Positions 7,684-18,639 of a stretch of DNA of 35,140 nt are shown piece after piece. The notes beneath the pieces are model-generated. The model was not told the origin of the DNA. It did not search any database and was given only the letters and a program-made list of their open reading frames with translations. Numbering within the stretch: position 1 is the first letter of the stretch; every line of letters starts with the position of its first letter. The translations under genes and the position numbers were made by a program. Source of the stretch: Chloroflexota bacterium (GTDB lineage: Bacteria; Chloroflexota; Dehalococcoidia; UBA2979); contig CANKAU010000024.1 of assembly GCA_947479915.1 (NCBI GenBank), forward strand, positions 1 through 35,140. The letters are read 5' to 3'.

Positions 7684-9584
7684 CGCGACACCTGCGGTGC
7701 CGTCGGCAAGAAGTAGGCTTCGAGGATCTCTTTCGCCACGGGGCCCGCGTGGATCTGCCCGACGGCGTATTCGAGGTACACCGCCACCGCGATCTCCGGC
7801 CTCTCCGCCGGGGCGAACGCGATGTACCAGCCGTGGGTATCGAACACGCCGTCCGGGTACGGCTGACCGAACTCGGCGGTGCCGGTCTTGCCGCCGATCT
7901 TCACGCCGCGCGGCACGCCGGTTCCTGCGGTGCCGTCTGTGTCAGCGGCAGCGGAGGCCATGCCCCCGCGCACCACTGCGAGGTGCTCGGGCGTCACGGG
8001 CAGCCTCGCACCGACGCGCATCGGTGTCGGGCTGAGGATCCCGCCGCGCTCGATGCCGCGGACAATGCGGGGGACGGGAACCTCGCCGCCGTTCGCGATG
8101 CCGGCGGTCAGGGTCGCCATTTGCAGCAGCGAGGTCGTGAGATAGCCCTGACCGATGCCGAACGTGTACGTGTCGCCGAGCAGCCAGTCCTCGCCCACCA
8201 CGTTGCGCTTCCAGCTGCTGTCGGGCACGAGCCCGGCGGCCTCGCCCGGGAGGTCGAGGCCCGTGGGCCGGCCGAGCCCCGCGAGGCGCGCCCACGCCGC
8301 GAGGCGATCGGCGCCGAGGCCCTTGAACGTCTCCTTGCCGTTCTCCCAGAAGCCCCCCGCCAGCTCGTAGAAGTAGACGTCCGAGGAGCGCGCGATCGCT
8401 CGGTTCATGTCCACGTTGCCATGGAAGGCCCAGTCGCCGAAGACGTACACCACGTTCGGGTCGTACTGGCTGCGCACGGTGAGCGAACCGCCGCTGAAGA
8501 TGCGCGTCTGCGGCGTGACCACGCCCTCCTCGAGCGCGGCCATCGCGACCAGCGGCTTGAAGATCGAGCCCGGTGCGTGCACCTCCATGTAGGCGCGATC
8601 GACCATGGGCCGCGCGGGGTCCGTGAACAGCGCGGAGACGGCGTCGTTCGTGCCGCGCTCGAAGACGTTCGCGTCGTACGAGGGCTGCGACACCATCGCG
8701 AGCACCTCACCGGAATGCACGTCGAGGACCACGGCAGCGCCGGCGGGCAGCACCTTCGGGCGCGGCTGGTTGGTGGGCCGCAGGATCGAGATGCCGTTCT
8801 TGATGCCACGGGCCACGGCGGCCTCGGCGGCGCGCTGCAGCCGCAGGTCGATCGAGAGCACCACGTTGCCGCCCGCCGTGGCGGGCTCCTCGCCCAGCTG
8901 TCGGAGCTCGCGGCCCTGCGGGTCGCTGAGCACGAGGCGCTTGCCCGCGGTGCCGCGCAGCGCTCGCTCGTACTGCGTCTCGACGCCGGCGAGGCCGATG
9001 CGCGAGTCGAGCTGGTAGCCGTCTGCGAGCAGCGACTCGGCGCGCTCGGACGGCAGCGTGCTGACGTAGCCGAGGATGTGCGCGAGCGCGCCGGTCGACT
9101 CGTATTCGCGGGTGGGGGCGATGTCGACGCGGGCGGCGGGGATGCCGGCGAGCGCCGCGCGCACCATGATCGCCTCGTCGTTCGTCATGCCCTTGCGCAG
9201 GGTCACCGGCGCGAACGGATCGACGACCGCGAGGCCCGAGGTCGCCGCGGCCTCCAGGTCGCTGTAGGCGATCCGCAGCGCCTGCGCGATGCGCAGCAGG
9301 GCGGCGCGTCGCGCCTCGGCATCCGCTGGGATCTCGCCGGGGATCAGCGAGACGCGGTACCTCGGCGTGTTGCGAGCCACCACGGTGCCGTTGCGGTCGG
9401 TGATGAGGCCGCGGGGTGCCTCCACGGGGAGCACGCGGGGGATGCCACCGCGTGCCGAGGCAGGCACGACGGGGTCGAATACCTGCAGTCGCAGGACCTG
9501 CGCGACGAGGACGGCGGCAATCGCCAGCACGATGCCGAGCAATAGCCGGAGGCGGAGCGCCGAGCCGGGCGCCTCGACGTTCAT
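7680..9584 (-). CDS. mrdA: Penicillin-binding protein 2, peptidoglycan transpeptidase
   Basis: A 634-residue class B PBP that cross-links peptidoglycan during elongation. One N-terminal membrane helix (about residues 10-30) anchors it; a PBP dimerisation domain follows, then the transpeptidase domain. The catalytic SxxK motif is SIFK with Ser340, and the KTG box is GKTGTAEF with Lys566. The start at 9584 gives the expected short cytoplasmic end and membrane anchor; a longer open frame reaches 9962 but runs through mreD. The ATG overlaps the mreD stop by four bases. Partner: RodA, encoded next. Confidence 0.95.
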   Translation of the reverse strand: MNVEAPGSALRLRLLLGIVLAIAAVLVAQVLRLQVFDPVVPASARGGIPRVLPVEAPRGLITDRNGTVVARNTPRYRVSLIPGEIPADAEARRAALLRIAQALRIAYSDLEAAATSGLAVVDPFAPVTLRKGMTNDEAIMVRAALAGIPAARVDIAPTREYESTGALAHILGYVSTLPSERAESLLADGYQLDSRIGLAGVETQYERALRGTAGKRLVLSDPQGRELRQLGEEPATAGGNVVLSIDLRLQRAAEAAVARGIKNGISILRPTNQPRPKVLPAGAAVVLDVHSGEVLAMVSQPSYDANVFERGTNDAVSALFTDPARPMVDRAYMEVHAPGSIFKPLVAMAALEEGVVTPQTRIFSGGSLTVRSQYDPNVVYVFGDWAFHGNVDMNRAIARSSDVYFYELAGGFWENGKETFKGLGADRLAAWARLAGLGRPTGLDLPGEAAGLVPDSSWKRNVVGEDWLLGDTYTFGIGQGYLTTSLLQMATLTAGIANGGEVPVPRIVRGIERGGILSPTPMRVGARLPVTPEHLAVVRGGMASAAADTDGTAGTGVPRGVKIGGKTGTAEFGQPYPDGVFDTHGWYIAFAPAERPEIAVAVYLEYAVGQIHAGPVAKEILEAYFLPTAPQVSR

Positions 9585-10084
9585 GCGAACAACCCGCCGC
9601 TGTCGGTGCGCACGCGCCACAACATCGCGGCGAGGAGCGCGGCGATGAGGCCGGTCCACGCCATCCCGCCCAGGAGCGCGGGCAATGCCGAGGTCACTGC
9701 GGCGGCTGTCCCGGATGCGACCGCGAGGAATAGGACATAACACACCGTCCCGCTCGCCCCGGCCAGCGCAGCGAGCCCGAGGCGACGCACCGCCGTGCCC
9801 TCGCCTCGCCGTTCGCGGAGGCGCGCCAGCGTCGCAAGGGCGAGCGCGGGGAGCAGGGCGAGGAGGAAGAGACCCACGCGCCCCTCGGAGACGGCGCCGA
9901 GCACGGCAGCGGCCCCCAGTGGGGCGAGCCATGCCTCTCGCGGGCGGCGGATCGCGGCCCACGCGGCGAGGAGCGCAACCGGCAGCACGGGCGCGGCGAG
10001 CGGCTGCGCGAACGCGGCGGGTACCGCCCCGACCTGCAGGATCGCGGCGCCGATCGCGAGCACCAGCAGCGGGAGCGCCATCAT
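9581..10084 (-). CDS. mreD: Rod-shape determining membrane protein MreD
   Basis: A 167-residue, very hydrophobic, Ala/Leu-rich protein with about five membrane helices. MreD sequences are poorly conserved, so the call rests on size, topology and its place between mreC and mrdA. It links MreB filaments to the periplasmic MreC and the PBP2-RodA synthase. ATGA overlaps join it to both neighbours. Two adjacent ATG codons (10084 and 10081) could each be the start; the first gives the overlap. Confidence 0.85.
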   Translation of the reverse strand: MMALPLLVLAIGAAILQVGAVPAAFAQPLAAPVLPVALLAAWAAIRRPREAWLAPLGAAAVLGAVSEGRVGLFLLALLPALALATLARLRERRGEGTAVRRLGLAALAGASGTVCYVLFLAVASGTAAAVTSALPALLGGMAWTGLIAALLAAMLWRVRTDSGGLFA

Positions 10085-10926
10085 CGCGGCGCGCCGTTCG
10101 AGGGCGACAGCGGGAGCTCCGCGCCCGGCGTGAACCCGGTCATGACGAGGATCTCCTCGAGCCGCGCGAGGTCAGACAGCGGCTCGACGACGACCGTCTC
10201 GTGCAGCGCCTGCGGTGCGGAGTGGACGCTGGTGACCTTGCCCGCGAGTAGCCCCGGGGGCAGCAGCCCGCCGAGCGCAGACGTGAGCACCACGTCGCCG
10301 GCAGCCACCGGCGCGCCATGCGGGACGAAGTCGAGGCGGAGGCCCTCGCCCGTCCCGGCGAGCGCTGCGGGCGTTCGGGACGACTGCACCATCGTCGATA
10401 CGGCCGAATCGCGGTCGATGATCAGGCGCACGCGCGCGTGCTCCGCATCGACCTGCGACACGACGCCGACGAGGGTGGCACCCGCGCCGAGCACCGGCTG
10501 TCCGATGCGCACGCCGTGCCGCGCGCCGCGGTCGATGAGCAGGAGGTGGCGGCCGGGGGTCGGGTCGCGGGCGAGGACGGACGCGGTCACGAACTGATCG
10601 GCGCGGTCGCCCACGGCTGCGACGAGCGCGGTCGCCTGTCCGACGCGTGCGCGCTCCTCGCGCAGGGCAGCGAGGTCAGCCTCGCTGCGCGCGAGGCCGC
10701 GACGGAGGTCGGCGTTCTCCGCTGCGAGCTCCTCGATCTGCCCGGCGTGCAGCAGTACGTCGGCGGCAGGGCGCACCGTCGCGCGCACGGAGGCGGCGAC
10801 GGGCGAGACCAGTCCGCCCACGAACTCCTCGAGGCGGCCGGACGGCGGGAGGGGCGAGAGGACGAGGAGCACGATCGCGGTCGCGACCAGCGCGGTCAGC
10901 CAGGCGGCCTGTCGGACGATGACCAC
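10081..10926 (-). CDS. mreC: Rod-shape determining protein MreC
   Basis: A 281-residue bitopic protein: one N-terminal membrane helix (about residues 8-27), a coiled-coil (about 60-95, heptad-like A-E-N-A-D-L-R-R) and a C-terminal beta-rich MreC domain outside the membrane. MreC activates PBP2-RodA and bridges to MreB. The GTG start at 10926 follows AGGAGG by four to five bases. The gene is 174 bases downstream of mreB; the gap contains two hairpins (see that entry). The final four bases overlap mreD. Confidence 0.92.
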   Translation of the reverse strand: MVIVRQAAWLTALVATAIVLLVLSPLPPSGRLEEFVGGLVSPVAASVRATVRPAADVLLHAGQIEELAAENADLRRGLARSEADLAALREERARVGQATALVAAVGDRADQFVTASVLARDPTPGRHLLLIDRGARHGVRIGQPVLGAGATLVGVVSQVDAEHARVRLIIDRDSAVSTMVQSSRTPAALAGTGEGLRLDFVPHGAPVAAGDVVLTSALGGLLPPGLLAGKVTSVHSAPQALHETVVVEPLSDLARLEEILVMTGFTPGAELPLSPSNGAPR

Positions 10927-11024
10927 GCGTCCTCCTCACACCGCGAGTCGCCGCCTCGGTGGGCGGTGACGCTGATCGCGTGCCGGAACGCGCGAGGCGA
11001 TCACGGCGGGCTGGGGAGGGATTT

Positions 11025-11083
11025 CGTGGGAGCCCCTGGCCGGGCCCCCACGAACGCTTCGGCCACCTCGACAAGCGAGGTGG
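11025..11083. other. Two hairpins between mreB and mreC
   Basis: Hairpin one: 11025-11035 with 11042-11052, 10 of 11 positions paired, loop of six. Hairpin two: 11063-11070 with 11076-11083, perfect 8-bp stem, loop of five. Neither is followed by a T-run on the minus strand, so they are not classical terminators. They could trim or stabilise the mreB mRNA, or lower expression of mreC and later genes relative to mreB. The role is inferred. Confidence 0.45.
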
Positions 11084-11100
11084 TCAGCCTGTCGGTGCCG

Positions 11101-12162
11101 CTATCGCGGCGGGCGGCGACTCGCGACGGCGGCCTGCACCTTCTGCAGGGTCTCCGCCTCTTCGAGCGCCTCGGCGCAGCCGCGCACCACGGTGCGCAGC
11201 GGGTCTTCGGTCACGTACACCGGGAAGCGCGTCTCAGTCGCCACGCGGCGGTCGAGGCCACGCAGCAGCGCGCCGCCCCCGGTCATCGCGATGCCGTGCA
11301 GCATCAGGTCGGCCACCAGCTCGGGCGGCGTGGTCTCGATCGTGGCGCGCACGGCGCGGACGATCTCGTTCGTCACGGCAGACAGCGCGTCACGCAGCTC
11401 GACCGTGGACAGCTCGATCGTCTTCGGCAGGCCGGTCGCGAGGTCGCGCCCGCGCAGGTCGACGGTCCACTCCTCGTCCAGCGGGAACGCAGAGCCGGCT
11501 TCGATCTTGATCTGCTCGGCGGTGCGCTCGCCGATGAGCGTGTTATGCACCTGCCGCGCGTAGTCGATGATCGCCTGGTCCATCGCGTCGCCCGCCGCGC
11601 GCACGCTCTGCGAGCGCACGATGCCGCCGAGGGCGATCACGGCCACCTCGGTCGTGCCGCCGCCGATGTCGACGCACATGGAACCGGCCGCGTCCATGAC
11701 GGGCAGCCCGGAGCCGATCGCGGCGGCCATGGGCTCCTCGATGAGGTACGCGGAGCGCGCCCCCGCGGCCATTGCGGCGTCGTGCACCGCGCGCTTCTCG
11801 ACCTCGGTCGCACCGGACGGGATGCCGACGACGACGCGCGGCTTCGGAATGCCGAGGCCGAAGCGCTCGTTCACGGACTTGATGAAGTACTGGAGCATCT
11901 TCTCGGTCGTGGCGAAGTCGGAGATGACCCCGTCGCGCAGCGGCCGCACCGCGACGATCGTCGAGGGGGTGCGACCGACCATGCGCTTCGCCTCCGCGCC
12001 GATCGCGAGGACGCGCTTCGACACGCGGTCGATGGCGACCACCGAGGGCTCGTCGATGACGATGCCGCGGCCGCGCACGCTCACCAGGGTGTTGGCGGTG
12101 CCAAGGTCGATGCCGATGTCGTGGGAGAACATTCCCAGGAACGACGAGAGCGGATTGATCAA
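11101..12162 (-). CDS. mreB: Actin-like rod-shape protein MreB
   Basis: A 353-residue bacterial actin that polymerises under the membrane and guides lateral wall synthesis. The N-terminal phosphate loop is DIGIDLGTANTLV, the second phosphate motif is V-D-I-G-G-G-T-T-E, and the adenosine motif is M-T-G-G-G-A-L-L-R-G-L. I prefer the TTG at 12162: it gives a short hydrophobic N-terminal stretch before G-M-F-S-H-D, comparable to the E. coli MreB amphipathic membrane helix, and an AGGG lies 11 bases upstream. The alternative ATG at 12132 has no properly spaced ribosome site and yields 343 residues. It is first in the mre operon. Confidence 0.94.
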   Translation of the reverse strand: MINPLSSFLGMFSHDIGIDLGTANTLVSVRGRGIVIDEPSVVAIDRVSKRVLAIGAEAKRMVGRTPSTIVAVRPLRDGVISDFATTEKMLQYFIKSVNERFGLGIPKPRVVVGIPSGATEVEKRAVHDAAMAAGARSAYLIEEPMAAAIGSGLPVMDAAGSMCVDIGGGTTEVAVIALGGIVRSQSVRAAGDAMDQAIIDYARQVHNTLIGERTAEQIKIEAGSAFPLDEEWTVDLRGRDLATGLPKTIELSTVELRDALSAVTNEIVRAVRATIETTPPELVADLMLHGIAMTGGGALLRGLDRRVATETRFPVYVTEDPLRTVVRGCAEALEEAETLQKVQAAVASRRPPR

Positions 12163-12228
12163 GTGATCACGGGCCCTATTGGGGAGAGGGCGGCGTTGTC
12201 GTCGGCTTCCGGGGAACCCGACCGGCAG

Positions 12229-12258
12229 AGAATAGCAGCGGCCGCAGTCGCACAGCAA
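12229..12258 (-). promoter_or_regulatory. Candidate promoter of the mre operon
   Basis: On the minus strand: TTGCTG (12258-12253), 18-base spacer, TATTCT (12234-12229) preceded by TGC, an extended -10. The predicted leader to the mreB start is about 60 bases. Confidence 0.5.
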
Positions 12259-12334
12259 ACCGCAGATCACGCCTAATCAACACAGCGGAGATTCGGGGTG
12301 AAGTGCTCCGCCGCGAGGTTCCCGAGATTCCTCG

Positions 12335-13468
12335 CTAGATGCCCGTCGCGCCGCCGATCGCTGCGCCGATCGCATAGGTGCCGACGGCCGCGAGGAGGCC
12401 CAGCACCAGTTGCCGGACGCCTCCGTAGACCATGTGCCGCCCCGTTAGGAGCGTGATCCCGGCGCCGACCACGAACAGCCCGGCCGCCGAGAACAGCGCG
12501 CTCAGGCCGACTGCGAGCCAGCCTGCACCGAACAGGAACGGGATGACCGGGATAATAGCGCCGATCGAGAACAGCACGAACGAGACGAGTGCCGCGACCA
12601 TCGGCGAGCCGAGCTCCTCGGGGACGATGCCGAGTTCCTCGCGGGCCAGAGTGGAGAGCGCCCGCTCCGAGTCGCTGATGATCAGGTGCGCCAGGCGCTC
12701 GGCCTCGGGGCGTGGCAGGCCCTTCGCCTGGTAGATCAGCGCCAGTTCTTCTTCCTCAGCGGCAGGGTCAAGACGCAGCTCTTCGCGCTCCTGCGCGATC
12801 TGCGCCTCGGCGGCCTCGCGTGACGAGGTGACCGAGATCCACTCGCCCAGAGCCATCGACGAGGCGCCTGCGAGCAGGCCCGCGACGCCCGCGAGGATGA
12901 TCGCACCCTGTCCCGGCGCGGCGCCGGCAAAGCCGGCGACCAGCGCGAGGTTGGAGACCAGCCCGTCGTTCGCACCGAGGACCGCGGCGCGCAGCGCGTT
13001 CCCCCCGCCGAGGGCGCGGTGTCGCGACTCGACGCGTCCGATCACCGAGCCCTGCACGCCGGCCCGTTGCTTCGATAGGGCGTCGAAGATGCGCGCGTGC
13101 GCGGCTTCGTCCTCGGGCAGCTTCGCCGCTTCCGCGATCAGGTCGCCTGCGTACATGTCGGTGGCGTCGTTCTCGAAGGCCTTGATGATCGGCAGGACCA
13201 GGTCCACGCCGCCCTTCCGCGCGACCCACATCAGGAACCGCGCGCGCCGCGAGGGGTGGCCGGGGGTGTCGTCCTCGCCGGCGTTCCGCAGTTGCTCCTG
13301 CCAGAGCCGCAGATGGCGGGTCTCCGTCTCAGCCAGGCGGTGGTAGACGTCCTTCAGCTGCGGTTCTTCCTCGATCTCCGCGAGCTGCTCGTAGATGTAG
13401 AGGCCGTCCACCTCTTCGTTGAGGTAGTGGCGGTAGCGCTGGACGTCGGTGCCGGTGGCGTTGGCCAT
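12335..13468 (-). CDS. Ferritin-like/VIT1 fusion, predicted membrane iron (or manganese) transporter
   Basis: A 377-residue two-part protein. Residues 1 to about 145 are a ferritin/rubrerythrin-like four-helix domain with paired carboxylate/His motifs (E-T-E-T-R-H near 47-52 and E-D-E-A-A-H near 119-124) able to bind a di-metal centre. Residues about 150-377 are a VIT1/CCC1-type membrane domain with the signature G-A-N-D-G-L-V-S-N-L and four to five helices. The same architecture occurs in MbfA-type iron exporters. A role in iron or manganese detoxification follows from the family; the direction of transport here is inferred. The ATG is preceded by AGGAG at seven bases. A perfect palindrome sits at its promoter. 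Confidence 0.87.
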   Translation of the reverse strand: MANATGTDVQRYRHYLNEEVDGLYIYEQLAEIEEEPQLKDVYHRLAETETRHLRLWQEQLRNAGEDDTPGHPSRRARFLMWVARKGGVDLVLPIIKAFENDATDMYAGDLIAEAAKLPEDEAAHARIFDALSKQRAGVQGSVIGRVESRHRALGGGNALRAAVLGANDGLVSNLALVAGFAGAAPGQGAIILAGVAGLLAGASSMALGEWISVTSSREAAEAQIAQEREELRLDPAAEEEELALIYQAKGLPRPEAERLAHLIISDSERALSTLAREELGIVPEELGSPMVAALVSFVLFSIGAIIPVIPFLFGAGWLAVGLSALFSAAGLFVVGAGITLLTGRHMVYGGVRQLVLGLLAAVGTYAIGAAIGGATGI

Positions 13469-13482
13469 GAGAGTCTCCTGTA

Positions 13483-13503
13483 CACGCGATCGCGTGCAGA
13501 ATA
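13483..13503 (-). promoter_or_regulatory. Promoter with 14-bp palindromic operator, ferritin/VIT1 gene
   Basis: A -10 box TATTCT (minus strand, 13503-13498) is followed one base later by the perfect palindrome CACGCGATCGCGTG (13496-13483), whose centre falls at the expected transcription start. A repressor bound there would block initiation. I recognise no known box: it is unlike Fur, DtxR/IdeR or MntR consensus, which are AT-rich or TTAGG-based. Confidence 0.5.
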
Positions 13504-13530
13504 GCGCGGTCGCGCGGCCGGAAGGCGAGG

Positions 13531-15804
<2,274 letters not shown>

Positions 15805-15806
15805 TC

Positions 15807-16475
15807 ATGGCGGACGTGGTGATCGTCGACTACGGCGCAGGCAACCTGCGTAGCGTCGCGCGCGCCGTCGCTCATGCCGGCGTCGAGGCCGACGTGACCG
15901 CGAACGCGGGCGCGATCGCCGGCGCGAGCGCGCTGATCCTGCCGGGCGTGGGCGCTGCCGCCGACACGATGAAGAACCTGCGCGAGGGCGGCCTGGACGG
16001 GCCGATCCGCGACTACATCGCCTCCGGGCGGCCGTTCCTCGGCGTCTGCATGGGCATGCAGGCGCTGTTCGACGTGTCTGAGGAGGAGGGCGAGCACCCG
16101 TGCCTCGGCGTCCTCGGCGGGCGCATCGTGCGCTTCCCCCACGGCATGACCGTGCCGCACATGGGCTGGAACACGGTGCACGTCCGCCGCGACGAGGACG
16201 GCTTCGAGCACCCGGTGTTCGAGGGCATCCCGCAGGACGCGTACTTCTACTTCGTGCACTCGTACCACCCCGCGCCTTCACGCGCGGAGGTCGTGATCGG
16301 ACTGACCGACTACCTCGGCGTGACGTTCCCGTCCGTGGTCGGTCGTGACAACGTGATCGCGACGCAGTTCCACCCCGAGAAGTCCGGCGCCGCCGGGCTG
16401 CGCCTGTACGCCAACTTCCTCCGCCTCGCCCGCGAGCGCGGATCGATCGCGCCGACGACCTCGGCGTCGCGGTAG
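15807..16475 (+). CDS. hisH: Imidazole glycerol phosphate synthase, glutaminase subunit HisH
   Basis: A 222-residue class I glutamine amidotransferase that supplies ammonia to HisF. The nucleophile is Cys81 in GVCMGMQ, and the catalytic pair is His189-Glu191 in QFHPE. The oxyanion-strand motif PGVG near residue 50 is also present. It is the first gene of hisHAF, followed by hisA after 14 bases. hisG, hisD, hisC and hisB are not in the window, so histidine genes are split in this genome. Confidence 0.96.
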   Translation: MADVVIVDYGAGNLRSVARAVAHAGVEADVTANAGAIAGASALILPGVGAAADTMKNLREGGLDGPIRDYIASGRPFLGVCMGMQALFDVSEEEGEHPCLGVLGGRIVRFPHGMTVPHMGWNTVHVRRDEDGFEHPVFEGIPQDAYFYFVHSYHPAPSRAEVVIGLTDYLGVTFPSVVGRDNVIATQFHPEKSGAAGLRLYANFLRLARERGSIAPTTSASR

Positions 16476-16489
16476 CGCGAGGACACACG

Positions 16490-17209
16490 ATGGACGTCAT
16501 CCCGGCGATCGACATCCGCGGCGGGCGCTGCGTGCGCCTGGCGCAGGGCGACTACGCCCGCGAGACCGTGTTCAGCGACGATCCGATCGCGATGGCGAAG
16601 AAGTGGGCGGCGATCGGCGCGCGACGCGTGCACGTCGTGGACCTCGACGGCGCGCGCGACGGGGCGCAGGCGAACGGCGCGATCGTGAAGCAGATCGCGG
16701 ACGTGCTCAGCGTGCCGGTGCAGACCGGTGGCGGCATCCGCACCATGGAGACGCTGCACGCTACGCTGGAGTCGCACCTCGATCGCATCGTGATTGGTAC
16801 CGCGGCGGTGAAGGACCCCGAGTTCCTGCGCGAGGCGATCGCGTTCGCGGACGACCGGCTGATCGTGAGCGTGGACGCGCGCGATGGTCGCGTGGCGCTC
16901 GAGGGCTGGGTCGAGGCGACCGACCTCGATGCGGTCGCGTTCATCCAGCAGCTGCGCGACCAGGGCGTGCGTCGCATCGTCTACACGGACATCGCGCGCG
17001 ACGGCGTGACCGACGGCCCGAACTTCGCGATGTACGAGCGCGTCACGCGCAGCATCGACATCGCGGTGATCGCGGCGGGCGGCGTGGGCAGCGTGCAGGA
17101 CGTCGTGCGCCTCGGTGAGTGCGGGGTGGAGGCGGCGATCATCGGACGGGCGCTGTACACCGGCGACATCGACCTCTCCGAGGCACTCGCCGCCGTGGCG
17201 CGAGGATAA
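16490..17209 (+). CDS. hisA: ProFAR isomerase HisA
   Basis: A 239-residue (beta/alpha)8 barrel that isomerises ProFAR to PRFAR in histidine synthesis. Catalytic acids are in the expected places: A-I-D-I near the N-terminus (Asp8) and Y-T-D-I-A-R-D-G (about residues 164-171). Phosphate-binding glycines are seen in T-G-G-G-I-R and A-A-G-G-V-G. Trp-containing W-V-E-A-T fits HisA; a PriA-type dual role with TrpF cannot be excluded from sequence alone. GAGG sits seven bases before the ATG. Confidence 0.95.
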   Translation: MDVIPAIDIRGGRCVRLAQGDYARETVFSDDPIAMAKKWAAIGARRVHVVDLDGARDGAQANGAIVKQIADVLSVPVQTGGGIRTMETLHATLESHLDRIVIGTAAVKDPEFLREAIAFADDRLIVSVDARDGRVALEGWVEATDLDAVAFIQQLRDQGVRRIVYTDIARDGVTDGPNFAMYERVTRSIDIAVIAAGGVGSVQDVVRLGECGVEAAIIGRALYTGDIDLSEALAAVARG

Positions 17210-17213
17210 CGAC

Positions 17214-17990
17214 ATGCTGACGAAGCGCATCATTCCCTGCTTCGACGTGAACAACGGCCGCGTCGTGAAGGGCGTCTCGTTCGTCGAGTTGCGCGACGCC
17301 GGCGATCCCGTGGAGCTCGCGCGCCAGTACGACGCGGCGGGTGCGGACGAACTCGTGTTCCTCGACATCACGGCATCGTCCGATGCGCGGACGAGCGTGT
17401 ACGAGGTGATCCGCGATACGGCGGACCAGGTGTTCATCCCGCTGACCGTGGGCGGCGGTGTGCGTCAGCCCGGCGACGTGCGGCTGATGCTGGAGGCCGG
17501 CGCGGACAAGGTGTCGATGAACACGGCCGCCGTCGATCGCCCCGATCTGATCGAAGAGGGCGCGCGCGGCTTCGGATCGCAGTGCATCGTCGTCGCGATC
17601 GACGCGCGGCGCACCGGCCGCGGCACGTGGGAGGTCTTCACGCACGGCGGGCGCACCTCGACCGGCCGCGACGCCGTCGAGTGGGCGCGCGAGGCCGCCG
17701 ATCGCGGCGCCGGTGAGTTGCTCGTCACGTCGATGGACACGGACGGCCACCAGGACGGCTACGACCTGGACCTGCTGCGCGCGATGCGCGGTGCGGTGCA
17801 GGTGCCGATCATTGCGTCTGGCGGCGCGGGCACGCCGGAGCACTTCTACGACGCGCTCGTGCAGGGCGGTGCGGACGCCGTGCTCGCCGCGTCCGTCTTC
17901 CACTTCGGCACGGTCACGATCCCCGACCTGAAGGCTTATCTCGAATCGCGCGGCGTGGCCGTGCGGCCGGTCGAGGGTGCTCTGGCGTAG
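17214..17990 (+). CDS. hisF: Imidazole glycerol phosphate synthase, cyclase subunit HisF
   Basis: A 258-residue (beta/alpha)8 barrel that, with ammonia from HisH, converts PRFAR to IGP and AICAR. Catalytic aspartates are in I-P-C-F-D-V (Asp11) and V-V-A-I-D-A-R (about 130). Phosphate loops are T-V-G-G-G-V-R and I-A-S-G-G-A-G-T. It starts four bases after the hisA stop; its ribosome site (GAGG, 17202-17205) overlaps the end of hisA. HisH-HisF channel residues look ordinary. Confidence 0.96.
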   Translation: MLTKRIIPCFDVNNGRVVKGVSFVELRDAGDPVELARQYDAAGADELVFLDITASSDARTSVYEVIRDTADQVFIPLTVGGGVRQPGDVRLMLEAGADKVSMNTAAVDRPDLIEEGARGFGSQCIVVAIDARRTGRGTWEVFTHGGRTSTGRDAVEWAREAADRGAGELLVTSMDTDGHQDGYDLDLLRAMRGAVQVPIIASGGAGTPEHFYDALVQGGADAVLAASVFHFGTVTIPDLKAYLESRGVAVRPVEGALA

Positions 17991-18054
17991 CGACGTCGGG
18001 GAGTCTGCCGGGGCGGCCCGGCGTAGTCTCCTCCACCCGCATCGCGATCGGACG

Positions 18055-18471
18055 CTACGGGTTGAGGTTCTCCAGCGCGCCGGTCGCGAAGTCGATGCGG
18101 CGGTAGTAGCAGTTGCGGGGCTCGCCCGCGGCGTTCTTCGTGTGGCAGATGCCGCCGCGCACCGGCCGCACCTTGTACACCAGCGAGTTCTGCTCGCAGT
18201 TCACGAGGACCTCGAGCAGTTCGAACGTCTCGCCGGACGTCTCGCCCTTGATCCATAGCTCGCGTCGCGAGGTGCTCCAGAACACCGCGATGCGCCGCTC
18301 CAGCGCCGTCTTCAGCGCGAGCTCGTTCACGTAGGCGACCAGGATCACCTCGCCGGTGTCCACGTTCTGCACGGCGCAGGGGAGGATGCCCGGGGACTCC
18401 GCGGCCTTCGCGAGCTTGTCGAAGTCGAGCGTGAGGGCGAGGCCTTCCTCGAGCGGGTTGGCGGTGGTCAT
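18055..18471 (-). CDS. hisI: HisI-like phosphoribosyl-AMP cyclohydrolase, divergent metal site
   Basis: A 138-residue protein with the PRA-CH core (F-W-S-T-S-R-R-E-L-W-x-K-G-E-T-S-G at about 64-80). HisI opens the adenine ring of PR-AMP. The zinc cysteines are kept (C92, C109, C121), but spacing between the last two is 11 residues instead of about six, and the usual D-C-D-x-D magnesium motif reads N91-C92-E93-Q94-N95. The C-terminus ends R-R-I-D without a HisE domain. It faces hisHAF and probably completes the local pathway, yet the ligand changes leave room for altered metal use or substrate. The start is the ATG at 18471 with AGGA six bases before it. Confidence 0.8.
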   Translation of the reverse strand: MTTANPLEEGLALTLDFDKLAKAAESPGILPCAVQNVDTGEVILVAYVNELALKTALERRIAVFWSTSRRELWIKGETSGETFELLEVLVNCEQNSLVYKVRPVRGGICHTKNAAGEPRNCYYRRIDFATGALENLNP

Positions 18472-18639
18472 GCGAATTCCTATCGATGCACGTGCTTCGT
18501 GTCTAGGTAAACCGGATGCGCGGCTTCTGCGCAATCGAGGGTGGGGGAACGAGGGATGCCGGAGGTTCGCTCTGGTGAATCCGACTCAGCGGAGGGAGCG
18601 CATCGTTTCCATTACGCGTGACTGCCCAATTGGAGAACT

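Noticed and set aside
7749-9545. 598-codon plus-strand open frame over mrdA
   Set aside because: Antisense shadow of PBP2, which has intact active-site motifs.
10318-12276. 652-codon plus-strand open frame over mreC and mreB
   Set aside because: Antisense shadow of two recognised genes, with Arg/His/Asp-rich wording.
18007-18022. GC-rich hairpin between hisF and hisI as a terminator
   Set aside because: Only a 6-bp stem with no T-run in either direction.
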